Positions 1-5,817 of a stretch of DNA of 13,406 bases are shown piece by piece. How positions within the stretch are numbered: the stretch's first letter is position 1; the number at the start of each line of letters is the position of its first letter. Where the stretch lies: assembly GCA_030829765.1 (NCBI GenBank), contig JAUROO010000101.1, forward strand, positions 1 to 13,406, in the 5' to 3' direction. The position numbers were made by a program, and so were the translations under genes. Under the pieces are notes generated by a model. The model did not search any database and was not told where the DNA came from. It saw only the letters and a list, made by a program, of their open reading frames with translations. The DNA comes from Miltoncostaeales bacterium (lineage in GTDB: Bacteria > Actinomycetota > Thermoleophilia > Miltoncostaeales > Miltoncostaeaceae).

Positions 1-537
1 CTGCCGGGCATCGGACCGGTCACGGGTGAGCGCCTGGCGCGGGCGGGGCTCGCGAGCATCGGTGACCTCGCGTGCCTGCGCGACGACGACCTGGCCGCGC
101 TGCTGCCCGCCGCGCACGGGGTGGAGCTGCGCGACCGCGCGCGCGGGCGGGACCCGCGCGAGGTGGACCCGGCGTCGAGCCCCCCGGTGTCCATCGGACA
201 TGAGCGCACCTTCCCGCACGACGTGGACGACCCCGGGGTGCTGCACGACCACGCCGGCCGCCTTGCGTCGCTGGTGACCGAACGCCTGCACCGTGACGGC
301 CGCGGGGCGGGCACGGTGACCGTGAAGTTGCGCTACCCCGACTTCACGATCGCCTCGCGCGCGGCATCGGCCGAGCGCATCACCGACGATGCCGACGAGA
401 TCGCCCGGCTCGCGGGCATCGCGCTGGACCGCGCGCTTGCCGACCGCCCGGCGCCCGTGCGGCTGCTGGGGGTGAGCGTCACACGCCTGGCGCCGGGGCC
501 GCAACTGCGGTTGGGCACACGGGGCGTGACGACCTAG
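1..537 (+). CDS. dinB: DNA polymerase IV (Y-family), C-terminal part; 5' end outside window
   Basis: This is the end of a Y-family translesion DNA polymerase, which copies damaged templates. The reading frame is open from base 1 and ends at TAG 535-537, giving 178 residues. The window opens inside the helix-hairpin-helix of the thumb (LPGIGPVTGERLARAGLASI), the usual 'GxGxxTxxxLxxxGI.TIGDLA' element. The little-finger domain follows, with the 'SIGHERTFPHDVDD' linker motif, 'VTVKLRYPDFTIASR' and the closing 'RLLGVSVTRL' strand, all typical of DinB. The extreme C-terminus reads QLRLGTRGVTT; the beta-clamp binding motif of this family is normally QL[SD]LF, so here it looks degenerate. The catalytic palm is outside the window. 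DinB2-type or ImuB-like relatives are alternatives, but the thumb and little finger fit DinB well. Confidence 0.9.
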   Translation: MPGIGPVTGERLARAGLASIGDLACLRDDDLAALLPAAHGVELRDRARGRDPREVDPASSPPVSIGHERTFPHDVDDPGVLHDHAGRLASLVTERLHRDGRGAGTVTVKLRYPDFTIASRAASAERITDDADEIARLAGIALDRALADRPAPVRLLGVSVTRLAPGPQLRLGTRGVTT

Positions 538-551
538 GGCACGCACGACCG

Positions 552-557
552 TAGGCT
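552..557 (+). promoter_or_regulatory. -10 element (TAGGCT) of a probable leaderless promoter
   Basis: TAGGCT matches the actinobacterial TANNNT -10 pattern. Exactly six bases (558-563) separate it from the ATG at 564, so transcription would be expected to start at or next to the start codon. No Shine-Dalgarno sequence precedes the ATG and no convincing -35 box is visible. The leaderless reading is inference from spacing. Confidence 0.5.
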
Positions 558-563
558 GCAGTC

Positions 564-1457
564 ATGCCACCTGATGAGTTCGACCACGCGATGGACGCGG
601 AATGGGCGCGGCGCAAGGGTGGCGCCCGCTGGTGGATGGCACTCGGCGCAGTCGCGGGCGCCCTGGTACTCGGGGTGTTCGGGTGGTCATGGTCGCAGGT
701 CGTGGGATCCGGGGCGCTGGTGGGGGCGCTCGCCATCGGCGCCGTTGCCGGTGCCGGCATCGCATGGCTCATCGTGCGATCACAGGCGCGGCGGGCCGCC
801 CACCTCACGGTGGCCGCACGCTGGGCACGCGACAACCGCTGGGCCTACGCGCAGAAGGTGGACATGCCCGGCATCGACCTGGGCTTCCTGCGGCAGGGTG
901 ACCGCCGGTACTGCGAGGACGGCGCGTCCGGGCAGATCGCCGGTCACCCGGCGCAGTTCGCCAACTTCACCGTGGAGAACGACACCACCGACGGCAAGGG
1001 CAACAGGCAGACCAACTACGACCACTACTTCATCGTGGTCGTGCACCGCTCCTGGCAGGGCCCGCGCCTGACGATGGTGCGCAGATCGCTCGGCCTCGGC
1101 CGGGGCATGCGGGACGCCGTGCGCTCCAGGGCGACATCACGGCAGGTGGTCGACCTGGAGCACGACGACTTCGCCGATGAGTTCCAGGTGACGATCCCGG
1201 ATGAATGGGGCCCCGACGTCGCCTTCCTGCTCATCCCGCCCGACGTGCAGGAGGCCCTGATGGATGCCACGCGACTCGCGGACGTGCGCCAGGTGGACGC
1301 CGCCGCGGACTTCCTCTTCCTCGCGTGGAGGGCGCACTTCTCCGCCGACGACCTGCCCCTGCTGGACGACCGGCTTGCCGACGCCGTCTGGCTGCTCGGG
1401 CGATGGAGCGATGTCCCCCTCGCCATGCGCCCGGTGGCGCGTGGCGAGGGGGACTGA
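564..1457 (+). CDS. Two-TM membrane protein of unknown function (DUF3137-like)
   Basis: I do not recognise a named function. The 297-residue protein has a short charged N-terminus, then two hydrophobic segments at about residues 23-43 and 47-71 forming a membrane hairpin. A soluble region of about 220 residues follows, probably cytoplasmic. That region has conserved-looking patches: 'WARDNRWAYAQ', a Gly/Asn/Thr stretch leading into 'NYDHYFIVVV', and a C-terminal 'LDDRLADAVWLLGRW'. The order (TM hairpin, 'FIVVV' strand, late small domain) resembles DUF3137-type proteins, but that is from memory and unverified. The start is set by the ATG six bases after a TANNNT box; there is no Shine-Dalgarno. 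It lies 26 nt after dinB but probably has its own promoter. It ends 5 nt before the stop of a convergent gene. Confidence 0.75.
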   Translation: MPPDEFDHAMDAEWARRKGGARWWMALGAVAGALVLGVFGWSWSQVVGSGALVGALAIGAVAGAGIAWLIVRSQARRAAHLTVAARWARDNRWAYAQKVDMPGIDLGFLRQGDRRYCEDGASGQIAGHPAQFANFTVENDTTDGKGNRQTNYDHYFIVVVHRSWQGPRLTMVRRSLGLGRGMRDAVRSRATSRQVVDLEHDDFADEFQVTIPDEWGPDVAFLLIPPDVQEALMDATRLADVRQVDAAADFLFLAWRAHFSADDLPLLDDRLADAVWLLGRWSDVPLAMRPVARGEGD

Positions 1458-1464
1458 CCCCCCT
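1447..1464. terminator. GC hairpin at a convergent gene junction, possible bidirectional terminator
   Basis: GGGGG at 1448-1452 can pair with CCCCC at 1458-1462 around a five-base loop, ACTGA, that contains the TGA stop of the plus-strand gene. The stop of the minus-strand SHOCT gene is immediately beyond, at 1463-1465. The stem works from both strands. There is no T-tract, so this is at best a terminator-like hairpin. Confidence 0.4.
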
Positions 1465-1720
1465 ACTGGCCCAGCAGCTCCTTGCGGGCCGCCGCGGCGA
1501 ACTGCTCGTCGGTGAGCGTTCCGGAGGCGTTCAGCTCGGCGAGCTGGGTGAGCTTGCCCACCAGGTCGCCGCCCGCAGGCGCCGCGGCCTGCTGGGCCTG
1601 CTGCCCGGCCTGGTCGTCCGCATGACGCCCGGCCTGGCGACGCTGCACGTTGCCGCTCACGGCCGTCGCGGTACCCGCCACCACCGCCGTGCGCCCCACT
1701 GCCCGGATGAGTCCCGGCAT
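1463..1720 (-). CDS. Small SHOCT-domain protein
   Basis: The 85-residue protein has three parts. A basic and hydrophobic N-terminus (MPGLIRAVGRTAVVAGTATAV) may contact the membrane. A Gln/Ala-rich, poorly ordered middle includes 'QAGQQAQQAA'. A C-terminal SHOCT motif, 'LTQLAELNASGTLTDEQF', runs from about residue 58 to 76 and ends in KELLGQ. SHOCT is a short helical oligomerisation motif often found at the C-terminus of otherwise unrelated small proteins. The start is decided by a strong AAGGAGG on the minus strand (1726-1732) five bases before the ATG. It follows the DUF6325-like gene by 14 nt and is surely co-transcribed with it. Such pairs are common in actinobacteria, from memory; the function is unknown. 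Confidence 0.85.
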   Translation of the reverse strand: MPGLIRAVGRTAVVAGTATAVSGNVQRRQAGRHADDQAGQQAQQAAAPAGGDLVGKLTQLAELNASGTLTDEQFAAAARKELLGQ

Positions 1721-1725
1721 TCCTG

Positions 1726-1732
1726 CCTCCTT
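1726..1732 (-). promoter_or_regulatory. Strong ribosome binding site of the SHOCT gene
   Basis: On the minus strand this reads AAGGAGG, five bases before the ATG at 1720. It lies in the 14-nt gap after the upstream gene's TAG and is the best Shine-Dalgarno match in the window. It fixes the start and implies high translation of the second gene of this operon. Confidence 0.8.
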
Positions 1733-1734
1733 CG

Positions 1735-2166
1735 CTAGTCGCCCGCCGCCTCGATGGCGGCGAGCAGGTCGTCCATGCCAATGCGGCCACTGCCCAGGAA
1801 CGTTCCGCCGCGCTCGTGCACGGCGGTGACGAACCCACGGGCCCAGGTGTTCTCGTACAGCACGAATGCCGCGACCGATCCCGGGGGCATCTCCTCGGCG
1901 GCGAGCTGCATGTCCTCGTCGGCGATCAGGCCGGTGCGCACGCCCGAGAAGGCCAGCAGCTCCGCCGAGTCGCCGGCCTCGGAGATGTCCACGCCGGCGA
2001 TCGTGCCGTCGGCGTCCTTGGTGATCACCAGGGCGTCGAGCACCTGGATGATGCCCTGCTGCACCAGAGCAGCCATCTGCATCAGCGCACCGCCGTCCAG
2101 GGGCGCGCCGGGCGGGAAGCCCACGAGGAAGTAGTCAACGGGTCCGAGATCGGGTTCGGGATCCAT
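1735..2166 (-). CDS. DUF6325-like protein of unknown function
   Basis: A soluble acidic protein of 143 residues. It starts with 'GPVDYFLVGFPPGAPLDGG' and continues through 'ALVQQGIIQVLDALVITKDADG', an acidic stretch with 'LIADEDMQLAAEEMPPGS', 'AFVLYENTWARGF', and a C-terminal 'SGRIGMDDLLAAIEA'. This order matches my recollection of the actinobacterial DUF6325 family, which is about 140 residues long, so the gene looks complete. The biochemical role is unknown; the N-terminal half reads like an alternating strand/helix sensor fold, which is inference. An ATG start is supported by AGGAG five bases upstream. A TACAGT -10 box lies about 30 bases further up. The SHOCT gene follows in the same operon. 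Confidence 0.82.
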   Translation of the reverse strand: MDPEPDLGPVDYFLVGFPPGAPLDGGALMQMAALVQQGIIQVLDALVITKDADGTIAGVDISEAGDSAELLAFSGVRTGLIADEDMQLAAEEMPPGSVAAFVLYENTWARGFVTAVHERGGTFLGSGRIGMDDLLAAIEAAGD

Positions 2167-2195
2167 GGCGTCTCCTGGCAGTGGAATCTGGGTGG

Positions 2196-2201
2196 ACTGT
2201 A
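2196..2201 (-). promoter_or_regulatory. -10 element (TACAGT) for the DUF6325/SHOCT operon
   Basis: On the minus strand the sequence is TACAGT, a TANNNT match, 29 bases before the ATG at 2166. A short leader carrying CAGGAG sits in between. No clear -35 is visible. It falls in the 81-nt gap after the GAP-family gene. Confidence 0.4.
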
Positions 2202-2224
2202 GGGATGCCGGACGGGCGGTGCGG

Positions 2225-2238
2225 TGGGGGTTACCCCA
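2225..2238 (-). terminator. Short GC hairpin downstream of the GAP-family gene
   Basis: TGGGG (2225-2229) and CCCCA (2234-2238) form a 5-bp stem with a four-base loop. It begins about 10 nt after the TGA of the minus-strand gene that ends at 2248. No T-tract follows, so the terminator role is weakly supported. Confidence 0.3.
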
Positions 2239-2247
2239 TCGCGGGCC

Positions 2248-2904
2248 TCACGTGACCAGCTGGAAGATACCGGATCCGATGAGGAACGCGCCAATGCCCA
2301 CGGACCCCCACACCAGGGCCTGCGCGGTGTGCGCCTCAATCCACGCGCGAAGCGCCAGGGCGATCGCGTGGGCGCGATCGCGTCGCACGATGGCGAACAC
2401 CTCGAGCACGAGATACGTGGAGCTGGCAAGCACCACGAACACCGCGAGCATGGCCACCGAGCCGACGGAGGCGGCATCGGCCTGCATCACCACCGTGACG
2501 CCGGCGGCCATCAGCCCCCACGGCTGCGTGATGGGCGCGAGCAGGGCCGCAAACCACAGGGACATGCCGTCGATGCCCTTCTGCCAGCGGGGCTCGGCGC
2601 GGGGGGTCGCGCGGCCGCGGGCGGCAACGGCGCGGCGCCAGATCCCGAACCCGACCAGGCCGAGGCCGATGGCGATGCGCACGGCAAGCGCGGCATCCGA
2701 GGGCACGGAACCCCTGGACGGGGGCGATCCGCCCGTGAGGACGACCGTCACCGCCGTGATGGCGGCAAGGCACAGGAGCCAGCCCACGAGGAATGCGGCG
2801 CCCTTCGCCGTTCCACGCCGCGAGGTGAGGATGAGGATGAAGGGGATCAGCGGCAGCGGATCGAGGGCGATCGCGAAGCCGATGACGATGAGCTCGAGCG
2901 TCAG
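2248..2904 (-). CDS. GAP/Sap-family polytopic membrane protein
   Basis: A multi-spanning membrane protein of about 218 residues with roughly six hydrophobic segments. Features in order: 'LELIVIGFAIALDPLPLIPF' with the helix-breaking proline pattern seen in GAP (Sap, sulfolipid-addressing) and LysE-like proteins; 'ILTSRRGTAKGAAFLVGW'; 'CLAAITAVTVVL'; a basic loop with 'WRRAVAARGRATPR'; then 'MSLWFAALLAPITQPWGLM' and three further segments ending 'GAFLIGSGIFQLVT'. GAP proteins in mycobacteria are tied to glycolipid export; the substrate here is unknown. No ATG, GTG or TTG covers the first helix. The GTG at 2787 would remove residues 1-39, including the conserved first TM. The best start is CTG at 2904, six bases after GGAAGG and downstream of a TAGGAT box. 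The gene is divergent from the metal ATPase. Confidence 0.72.
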   Translation of the reverse strand: MTLELIVIGFAIALDPLPLIPFILILTSRRGTAKGAAFLVGWLLCLAAITAVTVVLTGGSPPSRGSVPSDAALAVRIAIGLGLVGFGIWRRAVAARGRATPRAEPRWQKGIDGMSLWFAALLAPITQPWGLMAAGVTVVMQADAASVGSVAMLAVFVVLASSTYLVLEVFAIVRRDRAHAIALALRAWIEAHTAQALVWGSVGIGAFLIGSGIFQLVT

Positions 2905-2910
2905 CGGGGG

Positions 2911-2916
2911 CCTTCC
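2911..2916 (-). promoter_or_regulatory. Shine-Dalgarno (GGAAGG) supporting a CTG start
   Basis: The minus strand reads GGAAGG, then six bases, then CTG at 2904-2902. Immediately after it begins the conserved first helix of the GAP-family protein. This is the main evidence for a non-canonical start there. Confidence 0.45.
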
Positions 2917-2930
2917 GTCAGCGGGCGGGC

Positions 2931-2936
2931 ATCCTA
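2931..2936 (-). promoter_or_regulatory. -10 element (TAGGAT), minus strand, for the GAP-family gene
   Basis: TAGGAT on the minus strand lies 26 bases before the proposed CTG start. With transcription starting 6-7 bases downstream, the leader would be about 20 nt and would carry the GGAAGG. It sits back to back with an identical TAGGAT on the plus strand, 27 bases away. Confidence 0.45.
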
Positions 2937-2963
2937 GGAGAGCCCGGGCGGCGAGGCGCGTCG

Positions 2964-2969
2964 TAGGAT
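2964..2969 (+). promoter_or_regulatory. -10 element (TAGGAT), plus strand, probable leaderless promoter of the metal ATPase
   Basis: TAGGAT is followed by exactly six bases (2970-2975) and then GTG at 2976. This is the same geometry as at 552-564. It favours the second of two adjacent GTG codons (2976 rather than 2973) as the true start. No Shine-Dalgarno is present. Confidence 0.5.
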
Positions 2970-2972
2970 CCG

Positions 2973-4844
2973 GTGGTGACCGCCCGGCAACGCATTGCGC
3001 AGTGGCTCCACGAGCCCGAGGTGCTCGTCGCCCTCGCGGCGCTGGCAGGCGTGATAGCGGGCCTCGTGCTCGCCGCGCTGGGGCAGGGCACCGCCGCCAA
3101 TGCCGTGTGGGGCGTTGTGACCGGCGCGCTGCTGCTTCCGCTCACGTGGTCGGTGGTGCGCACGCTGCTGCGGCGCGATCTCGGCGTGGACGCCATCGCG
3201 CTCGTGGCCATGGCCGGGGCCCTGGCCCTGCAGGAGTTCCTCGCAGGCGCAGTCGTGGCGCTGATGCTCGCCGGGGGGAATGCCCTGGAGGCCGCGGCCG
3301 GCCGCCGTGCGCGCCACGACCTCGAGGCCCTGGTCGCGCGGGCTCCCACGTGGGCCATGCGCCGCGGCCACGGCGGGGAGTTCGAGCGGGTGCCCGCCGA
3401 CGCGGTGGAGACGGGCGACGTGCTGCTGGTGCGCGCGGGCGAGGTGGTACCGGTGGATGGCCGCGTGGAGGACGTGCCCGCGCTGCTCGACGAGTCGGCC
3501 CTCACGGGGGAGCCCCTGCCGGTGGAGCGCCTGCCGGGCGCCTCGGTGCGAAGCGGCGTGCTGAACGCGGCCGAGGCCTTCCAGATGGTGGCCACGCGCC
3601 CCGCGGCGGAGAGCGCCTACGCGGCCATCGTCCGGCTGGTGGCCGAGGCCGAGGAGCGGCGCGCCCCCTTCGAGCGCATGGCCGACCGCTACGCCGCCCT
3701 GCTACTGCCCATCACGCTCGGGGTGGCGGCCATCGCCTGGGTGATGAGCGGCGACCCCGTGCGCGCGCTCGCCGTGCTGGTGGTGGCTACCCCCTGTCCG
3801 CTCATCCTGGCCGCACCCATCGCCCTGGTGTCGGGTGTGTCCCGGGCGGCGCGCAAGGGTGTGGTGCTGAAGGGGGGCGTGGTGGTGGAGCAGCTCGCCC
3901 GCACCACGGCCGTGCTGCTCGACAAGACGGGCACCCTCACAGTGGGCCAGCCCGAGATCCAGCGCATCGGGACGGTCGGCGACGCAACGCCCGCCATGGT
4001 GCTGCAGCGCGCGGCCTCCCTGGAGCAGCACTCCGCCCACGTGGTGGCGGGGGCCCTCGTGTCAGCGGCCCACCGCGACGAGCTGCGCCTGGACCAGCCG
4101 GGCGACGTGCATCAGGTGCATGGCGAGGGCATCGCGGGCCGCGTGGACGGGCACGCGGTGGTGGTGGGGTCGGCCGACTGGCTGCGTGCGTGCGAGATCG
4201 ACCCCGAAGCCCTCCTCGCCGAGCGCCGGGCTGACGACGGCGACGGCCGGGGAATCGTGCTGGTCGGCATCGACGGCCGGGCCGTCGGCCTGATCGTGCT
4301 GGCCGACCCCATCCGCCCGGACGCCCGCGCGATGGTGGCGCGACTGCACGAGGCCGGCGTGACCGAGGTGGCCATGGCCACCGGCGACCGCCGCGATGTC
4401 GCGGACGCCGTGGCCGCGGATGTGGGCATCGACGTGGTGCATGCCGGATGCAGCCCGGAGGACAAGGTGGCGGTGGTCACTGCCATGCGCGAGGGCGAGG
4501 GCCGGCACCGGGTGGCCATGGTCGGCGATGGCATCAACGATGCCCCCGCCCTTGCCGCAGCCGACATCGGCGTGGCCATGAGCGCACCGGGCGCCACCAT
4601 CGCCTCGGAGACCGCCGATGCGGTGGTGATGGTGGACCGGGTGGACGGGGTGGCGGATGCAATCGCCACGAGCCGCCGGGCATCGGCCATCGCCCGCCAG
4701 AGCGTGGTGGCGGGCATGCTCATGAGCTTCGTGGCCATGGGGTTCGCGGCGTTCGGCTACCTGTCACCCGTTGCCGGCGCGCTGCTGCAGGAGGGCATCG
4801 ACGTGATCGTCATCGTCAACGCCCTGCGGGCCCTTCGCGCCTAG
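2973..4844 (+). CDS. P1B-like heavy-metal-translocating P-type ATPase with TPCPL motif, no HMA domain
   Basis: An ATP-driven metal cation pump in the cytoplasmic membrane; the metal is not evident. There are 623 residues from GTG 2973, or 622 from the adjacent GTG 2976, which the leaderless spacing favours. There is no N-terminal metal-binding (HMA) domain: the first helix starts near residue 17, with further segments near 44-64 and 73-106. Motifs seen: actuator TGE at 178-180; membrane T273-P-C-P-L277, where classic P1B pumps have CPC, CPH or SPC; phosphorylation site D317KTGTLT; GDGINDAP at 518-525. The P1B 'HP' dipeptide is replaced by H356-V357 in 'EQHSAHVVAGAL'. The last helix carries E607, D610 and N616 in 'QEGIDVIVIVNALRAL', so acidic groups sit where other P1B pumps place their transport residues. 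All catalytic residues are intact. Zn/Cd/Pb-type or Ni/Fe-type (P1B-5-like) transport are both possible. Confidence 0.9.
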   Translation: MVTARQRIAQWLHEPEVLVALAALAGVIAGLVLAALGQGTAANAVWGVVTGALLLPLTWSVVRTLLRRDLGVDAIALVAMAGALALQEFLAGAVVALMLAGGNALEAAAGRRARHDLEALVARAPTWAMRRGHGGEFERVPADAVETGDVLLVRAGEVVPVDGRVEDVPALLDESALTGEPLPVERLPGASVRSGVLNAAEAFQMVATRPAAESAYAAIVRLVAEAEERRAPFERMADRYAALLLPITLGVAAIAWVMSGDPVRALAVLVVATPCPLILAAPIALVSGVSRAARKGVVLKGGVVVEQLARTTAVLLDKTGTLTVGQPEIQRIGTVGDATPAMVLQRAASLEQHSAHVVAGALVSAAHRDELRLDQPGDVHQVHGEGIAGRVDGHAVVVGSADWLRACEIDPEALLAERRADDGDGRGIVLVGIDGRAVGLIVLADPIRPDARAMVARLHEAGVTEVAMATGDRRDVADAVAADVGIDVVHAGCSPEDKVAVVTAMREGEGRHRVAMVGDGINDAPALAAADIGVAMSAPGATIASETADAVVMVDRVDGVADAIATSRRASAIARQSVVAGMLMSFVAMGFAAFGYLSPVAGALLQEGIDVIVIVNALRALRA

Positions 4845-5224
4845 CACCCCGCGAGCGCCGCGCGGATGGTGCCCACCGCGGCCGGTGCCGGTGCACCCCG
4901 CGCCATCGCGCGGATGCGGCCGGAGCGATCGGCGACCACCACCACGATGTCGCCGGTGCCGGTGACGCCGAGATCGGCGAGCACTCCGCGCACGGGCGCG
5001 TAGGCGCACCACACGCGACCATGTGCGGCCTCCGGGGTACCCGAGGCCATGCCCCCCTCGATCCACCCCGCAGCCCGCCTCCACCGTCGTGACATCACCG
5101 GGACCTCGACGACCGGCGCATCGGCGCCCAGCGCAGCCGTCCATGCATCCACGTCGCGCTGCTGGCGCATGCGGAACGCCAGGATCACCACGCAGGGGTC
5201 CGCAGGAAGGCCATCCGGGATCAC
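4841..5224 (-). CDS. Conserved hypothetical protein, possibly thioredoxin-like
   Basis: I do not recognise a named family. The 127-residue core starts 'IPDGLPADPCVVILAFRMRQ', a Cys next to a hydrophobic beta strand as in thioredoxin-like folds but without a CxxC. It continues with 'VEVPVMSRRWRRAAGWIEGG', 'VWCAYAPVRGVLADLGV' and 'DIVVVVADRSGRIRAMARG', the last resembling the strand-turn-strand near the end of a peroxiredoxin-like domain. The fold is inference. The start is uncertain: GTG at 5224 has no good Shine-Dalgarno, and the frame stays open to a CTG at 5281 that overlaps the HNH gene's stop as CTGA, which would add 19 residues. Either way it is translationally close to the HNH gene. Its stop lies within the same CTAG as the stop of the convergent metal ATPase. 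Confidence 0.7.
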   Translation of the reverse strand: MIPDGLPADPCVVILAFRMRQQRDVDAWTAALGADAPVVEVPVMSRRWRRAAGWIEGGMASGTPEAAHGRVWCAYAPVRGVLADLGVTGTGDIVVVVADRSGRIRAMARGAPAPAAVGTIRAALAGC

Positions 5225-5277
5225 CTGGGCGGCACCCGCCAGGTCGCGGGCCGCGAGCCGCGGCAGCCGGGGGGCGC

Positions 5278-5781
5278 TCAGGCCGCGGCCAGGTAGGGCG
5301 ACCAGGCCTCCGGGCGCCGCGGTGTGGCGACATCGATGAACACGTCGGGCCTTGGGGGTCGTGGCTTCTCACGCGGATACATCTCGATCTCGTGACACAG
5401 GGCATCGCCCTTGCGGGCATTGCACGGCCCGCATGAGGTGACCACGTTCGACCACGAGGAGTCCCCTCCGCGGCTGCGCGGCACCACGTGGTCCACGGTC
5501 AGCTTGCCGCGACTGCCGCAGTACTGGCACGCGTAGCCGTCACGGGCGAAGAGCGCGCGCCTGCTCATGCGGCGGGCCTCGTAGCGCGGCACCTTCACCC
5601 GGTACACCAGCCGGATTACATGCGGGGCCGGGAAGTCGCGCGCGATTCCGCGGATGGCGCGAGGGGAGTGCTCCAGGATCTCCGCCTTCTGCTTGAGCAG
5701 GAGCACGAGGGCGCGACGCATTGAACACACGTTGATGGGCTCATACGACGCGTTGAGGACGAGAACGTGCTGCGGTACCAC
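5278..5781 (-). CDS. HNH endonuclease-family protein
   Basis: A predicted metal-dependent nuclease of 167 residues. The N-terminal half ('HVLVLNASYEPINVCSMRRAL' region, then 'RLVYRVKVPR') is the standard lead-in of a widespread bacterial HNH family. The HNH core follows: zinc pair C85-x-x-C88 ('CQYCG'), D97-H98 ('TVDHVVPRSRGG'), N112 ('SNVVTSCGPCN') and the second zinc pair C117-x-x-C120. All expected metal and catalytic positions are present. The short C-terminus is Pro/Arg-rich. Members are usually single housekeeping-type genes of unknown target, not linked here to any restriction or mobile element. The start is GTG 5781; AAGGGG directly precedes it with tight spacing, and a TATATT box lies 14 bases upstream, so the leader is short. 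The gene is 36 nt after pheA. Confidence 0.9.
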   Translation of the reverse strand: MVPQHVLVLNASYEPINVCSMRRALVLLLKQKAEILEHSPRAIRGIARDFPAPHVIRLVYRVKVPRYEARRMSRRALFARDGYACQYCGSRGKLTVDHVVPRSRGGDSSWSNVVTSCGPCNARKGDALCHEIEMYPREKPRPPRPDVFIDVATPRRPEAWSPYLAAA

Positions 5782-5795
5782 CCCCTTCGGGCGGA

Positions 5796-5801
5796 AATAT
5801 A
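5796..5801 (-). promoter_or_regulatory. -10 element (TATATT) for the HNH gene
   Basis: On the minus strand TATATT stands out as a rare A+T patch in the 36-nt gap between pheA and the HNH gene. A start 6-7 bases downstream would give a leader of under 10 nt. It suggests that the HNH gene is not only read from the pheA transcript. No clear -35. Confidence 0.45.
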
Positions 5802-5817
5802 CCCGCGACAGCCGGTT

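Noticed and set aside
2932..2939. TCCTAGGA palindrome as a repressor operator
   Set aside because: Eight bases are too short to claim an operator, and it is largely explained by the TAGGAT -10 box. No regulator gene is adjacent.
2165..4234. Very long plus-strand open frame (689 codons) across the GAP-family gene and into the metal ATPase
   Set aside because: Its translation is Arg/Gly/Ala-rich low complexity with no domains, and it runs antisense to one recognisable gene and out of frame over another. It is a GC-rich shadow.
5278..5781. HNH gene as part of a homing, restriction or mobile element
   Set aside because: No methylase, integrase, inverted repeats or intron signature is nearby. 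The N-terminal half is that of a common stand-alone HNH family.
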